DNA of 64,000 bases from Ptiloglossa arizonensis. Its lineage: Eukaryota; Arthropoda; Insecta; Hymenoptera; Colletidae. The stretch's first letter is position 1. Each line of letters begins with the position of its first letter. Positions 13,101-25,400 of the stretch are shown here, piece after piece. A program made the translations under genes and the position numbers. The notes below the pieces were generated by a model. The model did not search any database, was not told the origin of the DNA, and was given only the letters and a program-made list of their open reading frames with translations. The stretch is from contig NW_027478389.1 of assembly GCF_051014685.1 (NCBI RefSeq), positions 1,736,001-1,800,000 of the forward strand. Direction: 5' to 3'.

Positions 13101-15394
13101 GGAAGTAGAAACTCTCCCGATTACAACGGTAGGTGTATTTTTCCCCTAAGCCTTTGTAGTTATTGGTTTCGAATATCAGACTTGCGAAAATTGTGATGGT
13201 GTCTCAACCATTCCTTAACTTCAAGCTCCCGTATCTCGCGAACGGATTGACGATCCCGAGAAATTCCTGTTGCATCTGAAAGTAGAAACTCGCCCGATTA
13301 CAAAGGTATGTGTATTTTTCCCCCAAGCCTTTGTAGTTATTGGTTTCGAGTGTCAGACTTGCGAAAATTTCGATGGCTTATCAACCATTCCTTATATTCA
13401 AACTCCCATATCTCGCGTACGGATTGACGAACACGAGAAATTCCTGTTGCATCTGGAAGTAGAAACTCTCCCGATTACAACGGTAGGTCTATTTTTCCCC
13501 TAAGCCTTTGTAGTTATTGGTTTCGAATATCAGACTTGCGAAATTTTGATGGTTCCTCAACCATTCCTTATCTTCAAACTCCCGTATCAGGCGAACGGAT
13601 TGACGATCCCGAGAAATTCCTGTTGCATCTGGAAGTAGAAACTCGCCCGATTACAAAGGTATGTGTATTTTTCCCCTAAGCCTTTGTAGTTATTGGTTTC
13701 GAGTGTCAGACTTGCGAAAATTTCGATGGCTTATCAACCATTCCTTAAATTCAAACTCCCATATCTCGCGTACGGATTGACGAACTCGAGAAATTCCTGT
13801 TGCATCTGAAATTAGAAACTCTCCCGATTACAACGGTATGTGTATTTTTCCACTAGGCCATTGTAGTTATTGGTTTCGAGTATCAGACTTGCGAAAATTT
13901 TGATGGTTTCTCAACCATTCCTTAACTTCAGACACCGATATCTCGCGAACGGATTGACGAACTCGAGAAATTCCTGTTGCATCTGAAACTAGAAACTCTC
14001 CCGATTACAACGGTATGTGTATTTTTCCCCTAAGCCTTTGTAGTTATTGGTTTCGAGTGTCAGACTTGCGAAAATTTTGATGGTTTATCAACCATTCCTT
14101 AACTTCAAACTACCACATCTCACGAACGGATTGACGAACTCGAGAAATTCCGGTTGCATCTGGAAGTTGAAACTCGCCAGATTACAACTGTATGTGCATT
14201 TTTCCCCCAAGCCTTTGTAGTTATTGGTTTCGTGTGTCAGACTTGCGAAAATTTTGATGGTTTATCAACCATTCCTTAAATTCAAACTCCCATATCTCGC
14301 GAACGGATTGACGAACTTGAGAAATTCCTGTTGCATCTGAAAGCAGAAACTCGCCCGATTACAACGGTGGGTGTATTTTTCTCCTAAGCCTTTGTAGTTA
14401 TTGGTTTCGAATATCAGACTTGCGAAATTTTGATGGTTTCTCAACCATTCCTTATCTTCAAACTCGCGTATCTCGCGAACGGATTGACGATCCCGAGAAA
14501 TTCCTGTTGCATCTGAAAGTAGAAACTCGCCCGATTACAAAGGTATGTGTATTTTTCCCCTAAGCCTCTGTAGTTATTGGTTTCGAGTGTCAGACTTGCG
14601 AAAATTTTGATGGCTTATCAACCATTCCTTAAATTCAAACTCCCATATCTCGCGTACGGATTGACGAACTCGAGAAATTCCTGTTGCATCTGAAAGTAGA
14701 AACTCTCCAGATTACAACGGTATGTGTATTTTTCCACTAGGCCATTGTAGTTATTGGTTTCGAGTATCAGCCTTGCGAAAATTTTGACGGTTTCTCAACC
14801 ATTCCTTATCTTCAAACTCCCGTATCTCGCGAACGGATTGACGATCCCGAGAAATTCCTGTTGCATCTGGAAGTAGAAACTCTCCAGATTACAACTGTAT
14901 GTGCATTTTTCCCCCAAGCTTTTGTAGTTATTGGTTTCGAGTATCAGACTTGCGAAAATTTTGATGGCTTATCAACCATTCCTTAAATTCCAACTCCCAT
15001 ATCTCGCGTACGGATTGACGAACTCGAGAAATTCCTGTTGCATCTGAAAGCAGAAACTCGCCTGATTACAACGGTATGTGTATTTTTCCCCTAGGCCACT
15101 GTAGTTATTGATTTCGAGTATCAGACTTGCGAAAATTTTGATGGTTTCTCAACCATTCCTTAACTTCAAACCCCCATATCTCGCGAACGGATTGACGAAC
15201 TCGAGAATTTCCTATTGCATCTGAAAGCAGAAGCTCTCCAGATTACAACAGTATGTGTATTTTTTCCCTAGGCCACTGTAGTTATTGGTTTCGAGTGTCA
15301 GACTTGCGAAAATTTTGATGGTTTCTCAACCATTCCTTAACTTCAAACTCCCACATCTCGCGAACGGATTGACGAACTCGAGAAATTCCAGTTG

Positions 15395-16085
15395 CATCCG
15401 AAAGCAGAAACTCGCCCGATTGCAAAGGTATGTGTATTTTTCCCCGAGGCCTTTGTAGTTATTGGTTTCGAGTATCAGCCTTGCGAAAATTTTGATGGTT
15501 TCTCAACCATTCCTTAACTTCAAACCCCCATATCTCGCGAACGGATTGACGAACTCGAGAATTTCCTATTGCATCTGAAAGCAGAAGCTCTCCAGATTAC
15601 AACAGTATGTGTATTTGTTCCCTAGGCCACTGTAGTTATTGGTTTCGAGTATCAGCCTTACGAAAATTTTGATGGTTTCTCAACCATTCCTTAACTTCAA
15701 ACCTCCATATCTCGCGAACGGATTGACGAACTCGAGAAATTCCTGTTGCATTTGAAAGTAGAAACTCGCCCGGTTACAAAGGTATGTGTGTTTTTCCCCT
15801 AGGCCTTTGTAGTTATTGATTTCGAGTATCAGACTTGCGAAATTTTGATGGTTTCTCAACCATTCCTTAACTTCAAACACCCATATCTCGCGTACGGATT
15901 GACGAACTCGAGAAATTCCTGTTGCATCTGAAAGTAGAAACTCTCCCGATTACAACGGTATGTGTATTTTTCCCCTAAGCCTTTGTAGTTATTTGTTTCG
16001 AATATCAGACTTGCGAAATTTTGATGGCTTATCAACCATTCCTTAAATTCAAACTCCCATATCTCGCGTACGGATTGACGAACTC
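15395..16085 (+). repeat. Domain II segment recurring at 17.2 and 33.6 kb
   Basis: This segment matches about 17,163-17,853 at 1,768 bp (10 monomers less 2 bp), including the linked variants GCATCCGAAAGCAG, TATTTGTTCCC and GCCCGGTTACAAAGG. Related sequence starts again at about 33,610, with GCATCCGAAAGCAG and GCCCGGTTACAAAGG, but there about three other monomers interrupt it before the match to 17.7-18.1 kb resumes. Confidence 0.75.
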
Positions 16086-17887
16086 GAGAAATTCCGGTTG
16101 CATCTGGAAGTAGAAACTCTCCCGATTACAACGGTATGTGTATTTTTCCCCTAAGCATTTGTAGTTATTGGTTTCGAGTGTCAGACTTGCGAAAATTTTG
16201 ATGGTTTCTCAACCATTCCTTAACTTCAAACTCCCACATCTCGCGAAAGGATTGACGAACTCGAGAAATTCCAGTTGCATCTGAAAGCAGAAACTCCCCC
16301 GATTACAACGGTTCGTGTATTTTTCCCCTAAGCCTTTGTAGTTATTGGTTTCGAGTGTCAGACTTGCGAAAATTTTGATGGTTTATCAACCATTCCTTAA
16401 ATTTAAACTCCCATATCTCGCGTACGGATTGACGAACTCGAGAAATTCCTGTTGCATCTGAAAGCAGAAACTCGCCTGATTACAACGGTATGTGTATTTT
16501 TCCCCTAGGCCACTGTAGTTATTGATTTCGAGTATCAGACTTGCGAAAATTTTGATGGTTTCTCAACCATTCCTTAACTTCAAACACCCATATCTCGCGA
16601 ACGGACCGACGAACTCGAAAAATTCCGGATGCATCTGGAAGTAGAAACACTCCCGATTACAACGGTAGGTGTATTTTTCCCCTAAGCCTTTGTAGTTATT
16701 GGTTTCGAGTAACAGACTTGCGAAAAATATGATGGTTTCTCAACCATTCCTTAATTTCAAACTCCCACATCTCGCGTACGGATTGACGAAATCGAGAAAT
16801 TCCTGTTGCATCTGAAAGTAGAAACTCTCCCGATTACAACGGTATGTGTATTTTTCCCCTAAGCCTTTGTAGTTATTGGTTTCGAGTGTCAGACTTGCGA
16901 AAATTTTGATGGTTTATCAACCATTCCTTAACTTCAAACTACCACATCTCGCGAACGTATTGACGAACTCGAGAAATTCCGGTTGCATCTGGAAGTGGAA
17001 ACTCTCCAGATTACAACTGTATGTGCATTTTTCCCCCAAGCCTTTGTAGTTATTGGTTTCGAGTGTCAGACTTGCGAAAATTTTGATGGTTTATCAACCA
17101 TTCCTTAAATTCAAACTCCCATATCTCGCGAACGGATTGACGAACTCGAGAAATTCCGGTTGCATCCGAAAGCAGAAACTCGCCCGATTACAAAGGTATG
17201 TGTATTTTTCCCCTAGGCCTTTGTAGTTATTGGTTTCGAGTATCAGCCTTGCGAAAATTTTGATGGTTTCTCAACCATTCCTTAACTTCAAACCCCCATA
17301 TCTCGCGAACGGATTGACGAACTCGAGAATTTCCTATTGCATCTGAAAGCAGAAGCTCTCCAGATTACAACAGTATGTGTATTTGTTCCCTAGGCCACTG
17401 TAGTTATTGGTTTCGAGTATCAGCCTTACGAAAATTTTGATGGTTTCTCAACCATTCCTTAACTTCAAACCTCCATATCTCGCGAACGGATTGACGAACT
17501 CGAGAAATTCCTGTTGCATTTGAAAGTAGAAACTCGCCCGGTTACAAAGGTATGTGTGATTTTACCCTAGGCCTTTGTAGTTATTGATTTCGAGTATCAG
17601 ACTTGCGAAATTTTGATGGTTTCTCAACCATTCCTTAACTTCAAACACCCATATCTCGCGTACGGATTGACGAACTCGAGAAATTCCTGTTGCATCTGAA
17701 AGTAGAAACTCTCCCGATTACAACGGTATGTGTATTTTTCCCCTAAGCCTTTGTAGTTATTGGTTTCGAATATCAGACTTGCGAAATTTTGATGGCTTAT
17801 CAACCATTCCTTAAATTCAAACTCCCATATCTCGCGTACGGATTGACGAACTCCAGAAATTCCTGTTGCATCTGAAAGTAGAAACTC

Positions 17888-17904
17888 TCCCGATTACAAC
17901 GATA
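17888..17904 (-). other. Best CENP-B-box-like match, copy 1 (8 of 9)
   Basis: A G-to-A change relative to the usual monomer turns CGGT into CGAT, so the minus strand reads ATCG, then A, then CGGG at the box positions. Only the first T of TTCG is missing. The same variant occurs at 34872-34888 inside a homologous block. Confidence 0.4.
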
Positions 17905-19049
17905 TGTGTATTTTTCCACTAGGCCATTGTAGTTATTGGTTTCGAGTTTCAGACTTGCGAAAAATATGATGGTTTCTCAACCATTCCTTAACTTCAAACT
18001 CCCACATCTCGCGTACGGATTGACGAAGTCGAGAAATTCCTGTTGCATCTGAAAGCAGAAACTCGCCCGATTACAATGGTATGTGTATTTTTGCCCTAGG
18101 CCACAGTAGTTATTGGCTTCGAGTATCAGACTTGCGAAAATTTTGATGATTTCTCAACCATTCCTTAACTTCAAACTCCCATATCTCGCGAACAGATTGA
18201 CGAATTCGAAAAATTCCTGTTGCATCTGAAAGCAGTAGCTCGCCCGATTACAACGGGATGTGTATTCTTGCCCTAGGCCAAAGTAGTTATTGGTTTTGAG
18301 TATCAGACTTGCGAAAATTGTGATGGTTTCTCAACCATTCCTTAATTTCAAACACCCATATCTCGCGAACGGATCGACGAACTCGAGAAATTCCTGTTGC
18401 ATCTGGAAGTAGAAACTCTCCCGATTACAACGGTAGGTGTATTTTTCCCCTAAGCCTTTGTAGTTATTGGTTTCGAATATCAGACTTGCGAAATTTTGAT
18501 GGTATCTCAACCATTCCTTATCTTCAAACTCCCGTATCTCGCGAACGGATTGACGATCCCGAGAAATTCCTGTTGCATCTGAAAGTAGAAACACGCCCGA
18601 TTACAAAGGTATGTGTATTTTTCCCCTAAGCCGTTGTAGTTATTGGTTTCGAGTGTCAGACTTGCGAAAATTTTGATGGCTTATCAACCATTCCTTAAAT
18701 TCAAACTCCCATATCTCGCGTACGGATTGACGTACTCGAGAAATTCCTGTTGCATCTGAAAGTAGAAACTCTCCCGATTACAACGGTATGGGTATTTTTG
18801 CCTTAGGCCATAGTTGTTATTGGTTTCGAGTATCAGAATTGCGAAAATTGTGATGGTTTCTCAACCATTCCTTAACTTCAAACTCCCATATCTCGCGAAC
18901 GGATCGACGAACTCGAGAAATTCCGGTTGCATCTGGAAGTAGAAACTCTCCCGATTACAACGGTATGTGTATTTTTCCCCTAAGCCTTTGTAGTTATTGG
19001 TTTCGAGTATCAGACTTGCGAAAATTTTGATGGTTTATTAACCATTCCT

Positions 19050-20639
19050 TAACTTCAAACACCCATATCTCGCGAACGGATCGACGAACTCGAGAAATTC
19101 CTGTTGCATCTGGAAGTAGAAACTCTCCCGATTACAACGGTGGGTGTGTTTTCCCCCTAAGCCTTTGTAGTTATTGGTTTCGAGTGTCAGACTTGCGAAA
19201 ATTTTGATGGTTTGTCAACCATTCCTTAAATTTAAACTCCCATATCTCGCGTACGGATTGACGAACTCGAGAAATTCCTGTTGCATCTGAAAGCAGAAAC
19301 TCGCCCGATTACAATGGTATGTGTATTTTTGCGCTAGGCCACAGTAGTTATTGGCTTCGAGTATCAGACTTGCGAAATTTTGATGATTTCTCAACCATTC
19401 CTTAACTTCAAACTCCCATATCTCGCGAACAGATTGACGAACTCGAAAAATTCCTGTTGCATCTGAAAGCAGTAGCTCGCCCGATTACAACGGGATGTGT
19501 ATTCTTGCCCTAGGCCACAGTAGTTATTGGCTTCGAGTATCAGACTTGCGAAATTTTGATGGTTTCTCAAGCACTCCTTAAATTCAAACTCCCATATCTC
19601 GCGAACGGATTGACCAACTCGAGAAATTCCGGTTGCATCTGGAAGTAGAAACTCTCCAGATTCCAACGGTATGTGTATTTTTTCCCTAGGCCATTGTAGT
19701 TATTGGTTTCGAGTATCAGCCTTGCGAAAATTTTGATGGTTACTCAACCATTCCTTAACCTCAAACCCCCATATCTCGCGAACGGATTGACGAACTCGAG
19801 AATTTCTTATTGCATCTGAAAGCAGAAGCTCTCCAGATTACAACGGTATGTGTATTTTTTCCCTAGGCCACTGTAGTTATTGGTTTCGAGTATCAGGCTT
19901 GCGAAAATTTTGATGGTTACTCAACCATTCCTTAACTTTAAACCCCCATATCTCGCGTACGGATTGACGAACACGAGAAATTCCTGTTGCATCTGAAAGC
20001 AGAAACTCTCCCGATTACAACGGTATGTGTATTTTTCCACTACGCCATTGTAGTTATTGGTTTCGAGTATCAGACTTGCGAAAATTTTGATGGTTTCTTA
20101 GCCATTCCTTAACTTCAAACTCCCACATCTCGCGAACGGAATGACGAACTCGAGAAATTCCAGTTGCATCTGAAAGCAGAAGCTCTCCAGATTACAACGG
20201 TATGTGTATTTTTCCCCTAAGCCTTTGTAGTTATTGGTTTCGAGTGTCAGACTTGCGAAAATTTCGATGGCTTATCAACCATTCCTTAAATTCAAACTCC
20301 CATATCTCGCGTACGGATTGACGAACTCGAGAAATTCCTGTTGCATCTGAAAGTAGAAACTCTCCCGATTACACCGGTATGTGTATTTTTCCACTAGGCC
20401 ATTGTAGTTATTGGTTTCGAGTATCAGACTTGCGAAAATTTTGATGGTTCCTCAACCATTCCTTAAATTCAAACTCCCACATCTCGCGAACGGATTGACG
20501 AACTCGAGAAATTCCGGTTGCATCTGGAAGTAGAAACTCTCCAGATTCCAACGGTATGTGTATTTTTTCCCTAGGCCATTGTAGTTATTGGTTTCGAGTA
20601 TCAGCCTTGCGAAAATTTTGATGGTTTCTCAACCATTCC
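19050..20639 (+). repeat. 9-monomer tandem duplication, copy 1
   Basis: This block is repeated immediately downstream at a displacement of 1,590 bp, nine monomers less three 1-bp deletions. Paired landmarks include GGTGGGTGTGTTTTCCCCC (about 19,139 and 20,729), the CACTCC variant (about 19,572 and 21,162) and GGAATGACG (about 20,138 and 21,728). The left edge is near AACTTCAAACACCC at 19,051. Confidence 0.88.
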
Positions 20640-22168
20640 AAACTTCAAACACCCATATCTCGCGAACGGATCGACGAACTCGAGAAATTCCTGTTGCATC
20701 TGGAAGTAGAAACTCTCCCGATTACAACGGTGGGTGTGTTTTCCCCCTAAGCCTTTGTAGTTATTGGTTTCGAGTGTCAGACTTGCGAAAATTTTGATGG
20801 TTTGTCAACCATTCCTTAAATTTAAACTCCCATATCTCGCGTACGGATTGACGAACTCGAGAAATTCCTGTTGCATCTGAAAGCAGAAACTCGCCCGATT
20901 ACAATGGTATGTGTATTTTTGCGCTAGGCCACAGTAGTTATTGGCTTCGAGTATCAGACTTGCGAAATTTTGATGATTTCTCAACCATTCCTTAACTTCA
21001 AACTCCCATATCTCGCGAACAGATTGACGAACTCGAAAAATTCCTGTTGCATCTGAAAGCAGTAGCTCGCCCGATTACAACGGGATGTGTATTCTTGCCC
21101 TAGGCCACAGTAGTTATTGGCTTCGAGTATCAGACTTGCGAAATTTTGATGGTTTCTCAAGCACTCCTTAAATTCAAACTCCCATATCTCGCGAACGGAT
21201 TGACCAACTCGAGAAATTCCGGTTGCATCTGGAAGTAGAAACTCTCCAGATTCCAACGGTATGTGTATTTTTTCCCTAGGCCATTGTAGTTATTGGTTTC
21301 GAGTATCAGCCTTGCGAAAATTTTGATGGTTACTCAACCATTCCTTAACCTCAAACCCCCATATCTCGCGAACGGATTGACGAACTCGAGAATTTCTTAT
21401 TGCATCTGAAAGCAGAAGCTCTCCAGATTACAACGGTATGTGTATTTTCTCCCTAGGCCACTGTAGTTATTGGTTTCGAGTATCAGGCTTGCGAAAATTT
21501 TGATGGTTACTCAACCATTCCTTAACTTCAAACCCCCATATCTCGCGTACAGATTGACGAACTCGAGAAATTCCTGTTGCATCTGAAAGCAGAAACTCTC
21601 CCGATTACAACGGTACGTGTATTTTTCCACTACGCCATTGTAGTTATTGGTTTCGAGTATCAGACTTGCGAAAATTTTGATGGTTTCTTAGCCATTCCTT
21701 AACTTCAAACTCCCACATCTCGCGAACGGAATGACGAACTCGAGAAATTCCGGTTGCATCTGAAAGCAGAAGCTCTCCAGATTACAACGGTATGTGTATT
21801 TTTCCCCTAAGCCTCTGTAGTTATTGGTTTCGAGTGTCAGACTTGCGAAAATTTCGATGGCTTATCAACCATTCCTTAAATTCAAACTCCCATATCTCGC
21901 GTACGGATTGACGAACTCGAGAAATTCCTGTTGCATCTGAAAGTAGAAACTCTCCCGATTACACCGGTATGTGTATTTTTCCACTAGGCCATTGTAGTTG
22001 TTGGTTTCGAGTATCAGACTTGCGAAAATTTTGATGGTTCCTCAACCATTCCTTAAATTCAAACTCCCACATCTCGCGAACGGATTGACGAACTCGAGAA
22101 ATTCCGGTTGCATCTGGAAGTAGAAACTCTCCAGATTCCAACGGTATGTGTATTTTTTCCCTAGGCCA
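20640..22168 (+). repeat. 9-monomer tandem duplication, copy 2
   Basis: This is the second copy of the 1,590-bp unit. It opens just after an unusual CATTCCAAACTTC at about 20,634-20,646, where all neighbours read CATTCCTTAACTTC; the 1-bp loss and substitution sit exactly at the junction. It ends at about 22,168, where CCTAGGCCAATG and ATTTCGAG replace the expected bases. Confidence 0.88.
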
Positions 22169-22465
22169 ATGTAGTTATTGATTTCGAGTATCAGACGTGC
22201 GAATATTTTGATGGTTTCTCAACCATTCCTTAACTTCAAACACCCATATCTCGCGAACGGATCGACGAACTCGAGAAATTCCTGTTGCATCTGGAAGTAG
22301 AAACTCTCCCGATTACAGCGGTGCGTGTATTTTTCCCCTAAGCCTTTGTAGTTATTGGTTACGAGTGTCAGACTCGCGAAAATTTTGATGGTTTATCAAC
22401 CATTCCTTAAATTTAAACTCCCATATCTCGCGTACGGATTGACGAACTCGAGAAATTCCTGTTGC

Positions 22466-25400
22466 ATCTGAAAGTAGAAACTCTCTCGATTACAACGGTA
22501 TGTGTATTTTATCCCCTAGGCCATTGTAGTTATTGGTTTCGAGTATCAGACTTGCGAAAATTTTGATGGTTCCTCAACCATTCCTTAAATTCAAACTCCC
22601 ACATCTCGCGAACGGATTGACGAACTCGAGAAATTCCTGTTGCATCTGAAAGCAGAAACTCGCCCGATTACAATGGTATGTGTATTTTTGCCCTAGGCCA
22701 CAGTAGTTATTGGCTTCGAGTATCAGACTTGCGAAAATTTTGATGATTTCTCAACCATTCCTTAACTTCAAACTCCCATATCTCTCGAACGGATTGACGA
22801 ACTCGAAAAATTCCTGTTGCATCTGAAAGCAGTAGCTCGCCCGATTACAACGGGATGTGTATTCTTGCCCTAGGGCAAAGTAGTTATTGGTTTTGAGTAT
22901 CAGACTTGCGAAAATTGTGATGGTTTCTCAACCATTCCTTAACTTCAAACACCCATATCTCGCGAACGGATCGACGAACTCGAGAAATTCCGGTTGCATC
23001 TGGAAGTAGAAGCTCTCCCGATTACAACGGTATGTGTAGTTTTCCCCTAAGCCTTTGTAGTTATTGGTTTCGAGTGTCAGACCCTGCGAAAATTTTGATG
23101 GCTTATCAACTATACCTTAAATTCAAACTCCCATATCTCGCGAACGGATTGACGAACTCGAGAAATTCCTGTTGCATCTGAAAGTAGAAACTCTCTCGAT
23201 TACAACGGTATGTGTATTTTATCCCCTAGGCCATTGTAGTTATTGGTTTCGAGTACCAGACTTGCGAAAATTTTGATGGTTCCTCAACCATTCCTTAAAT
23301 TCAAACTCCCACATCTCGCGAACGGATTGACGAACTCGAGAAATTCCGGTTGCATCTGGAAGTAGAAACTCTCCAGATTACAACGGTATGTGTATTTTTT
23401 CCCTAGGCCATTGTAGTTATTGGTTTCGAGTATCAGCCTTGCGAAAATTTTGATGGTTTCTGAACCATTCCTTAAATTCAAACTCCCATATCTCGCGATC
23501 GGATTGACTAACTCGAGAAATTCCGGTTGCATCTGGAAGTAGAAACTCTCCAGATTTCAACGGTATGTGTATTTTTCCCCGAGGCCTATGTTGTTATTGA
23601 TTTCGAGTATCAGACTTGCGAAAATTGTGATGGTTTCTCAACCATTCCTTAACTTCGAACTCCCATATCTGGCGAACGGATCGACGAACTCGAGAAATTC
23701 CTGTTGCATCTGGAAGTAGAAACTCTCCCGATTACAACGGTAGGTGTATTTTTCCCCTAAGCCTTTGTAGTTATTGGTTTCGAATACCAGACTTGCGAAA
23801 TTTTGATGGTTTCCCAACAATTCCTTAACTTCAAACTCCCGTATCTCGCGAACGGATTGACGATCCCGAGAAATTCCTGTTGCATCTGAAAGTAGAAACA
23901 CGCCCGATTACAAAGGTATGTGTATTTTTCCCCTAAGCCGTTGTAGTTATTGGTTTCGAGTGTCAGACTTGCGAAAATTTTGATGGCTTATCAACCATTC
24001 CTTAAATTCAAACTCCCATATCTCGCGTACGGATCGACGTACTCGAGAAATTCCTGTTGCATCTGAAAGTAGAAACTCTCCCGATTACAACGGTATGGGT
24101 ATTTTTGCCTTAGGCCATAGTTGTTATTGGTTTCGAGTATCAGAATTGCGAAAATTGTGATGGTTTCTCAACCATTCCTTAACTTCAAACTCCCATATCT
24201 CGCGAACGGATCGACGAACTCGAGAAATTCCGGTTGCATCTGGAAGTAGAAACTCTCCCGATTACAATGGTATGTGTATTTTTCCCCTAAGCCATTGTAG
24301 TTATTGGTTTCGAGTATCAGACTTGCGAAAATTTTGATGGTTTATTAACCATTCCTTAACTTCAAACACCCATATCTCGCGAACGGATCGACGAACTCGA
24401 GAAATTCCTGTTGCATCTGGAAGTAGAAACTCTCCCGATTACAACGGTGGGTGTGTTTTCCCCCTAAGCCTTTGTAGTTATTGGTTTCGAGTGTCAGACT
24501 TGCGAAAATTTTGATGGTTTCTCAACCATTCCTTAATTTCAAACACCCATATCTCGCGAACGGATTGACGATCCTGAGAAATTCCTGTTGCATCTGAAAG
24601 TAGAAACTCGCCCGATTACAAAGGTATGTGTATTTTTCCCCTACGCCTTTGTAGTTATTGATTTCGAGTATCATACTTGCGAAAATTTTGATGGTTTCTC
24701 AACCATTCCTTAACTTCAAACTCCGACATTTGGCGAACGGATCGACGAACTCGAGAAATTCCGGTTGCATCTGGAAGTAGAAACTCTCCAGATTCCAACG
24801 GTATGTGTATTTTTCCCCTAAGCCTTTGTAGTTATTGGTTTCGAGTGTCAGACTTGCGAAAATTTTGATGGTTTATCAACCATTCCTTATCTTCAAACTC
24901 CCGTATCTCGCGAACGGATTGACGATCCCGAGAAATTCCTGTTGCATCTGAAAGTAGAAACTCGCCCGATTACAAAGGTATGTGTATTTTTCCCCTAAGC
25001 TTTGTAGTTATTGGTTTCGAGTGTCAGACTTGCGAAAATTTTGATGGCTTATCAACCATTCCTTAAATTCAAACTCCCATATCTCGCCTACGGATTGACG
25101 AACTCGAGAAATTCCTGTTGCATCTGAAAGTAGAAACTCTCCCGATTACAACGGTATTTGTATTTTTCCACTAGGCCATTGTAGTTATTGGTTTCGAGTA
25201 TCAGACTTGCGAAAATTTTGATGGTTTCTTAGCCATTCCTTAACTTCAAACTCCCACATCTCGCGAACGGATTGACGAACTCGAGAAATTCCGGTTGCAT
25301 CTGGAAGTAGAAACTCTCCAGATTCCAACGGTATGTGTATTTTTTCCCTAGGCCATTGTAGTTATTGGTTTCGAGTATCAGCCTTGCGAAAATTTTGATG

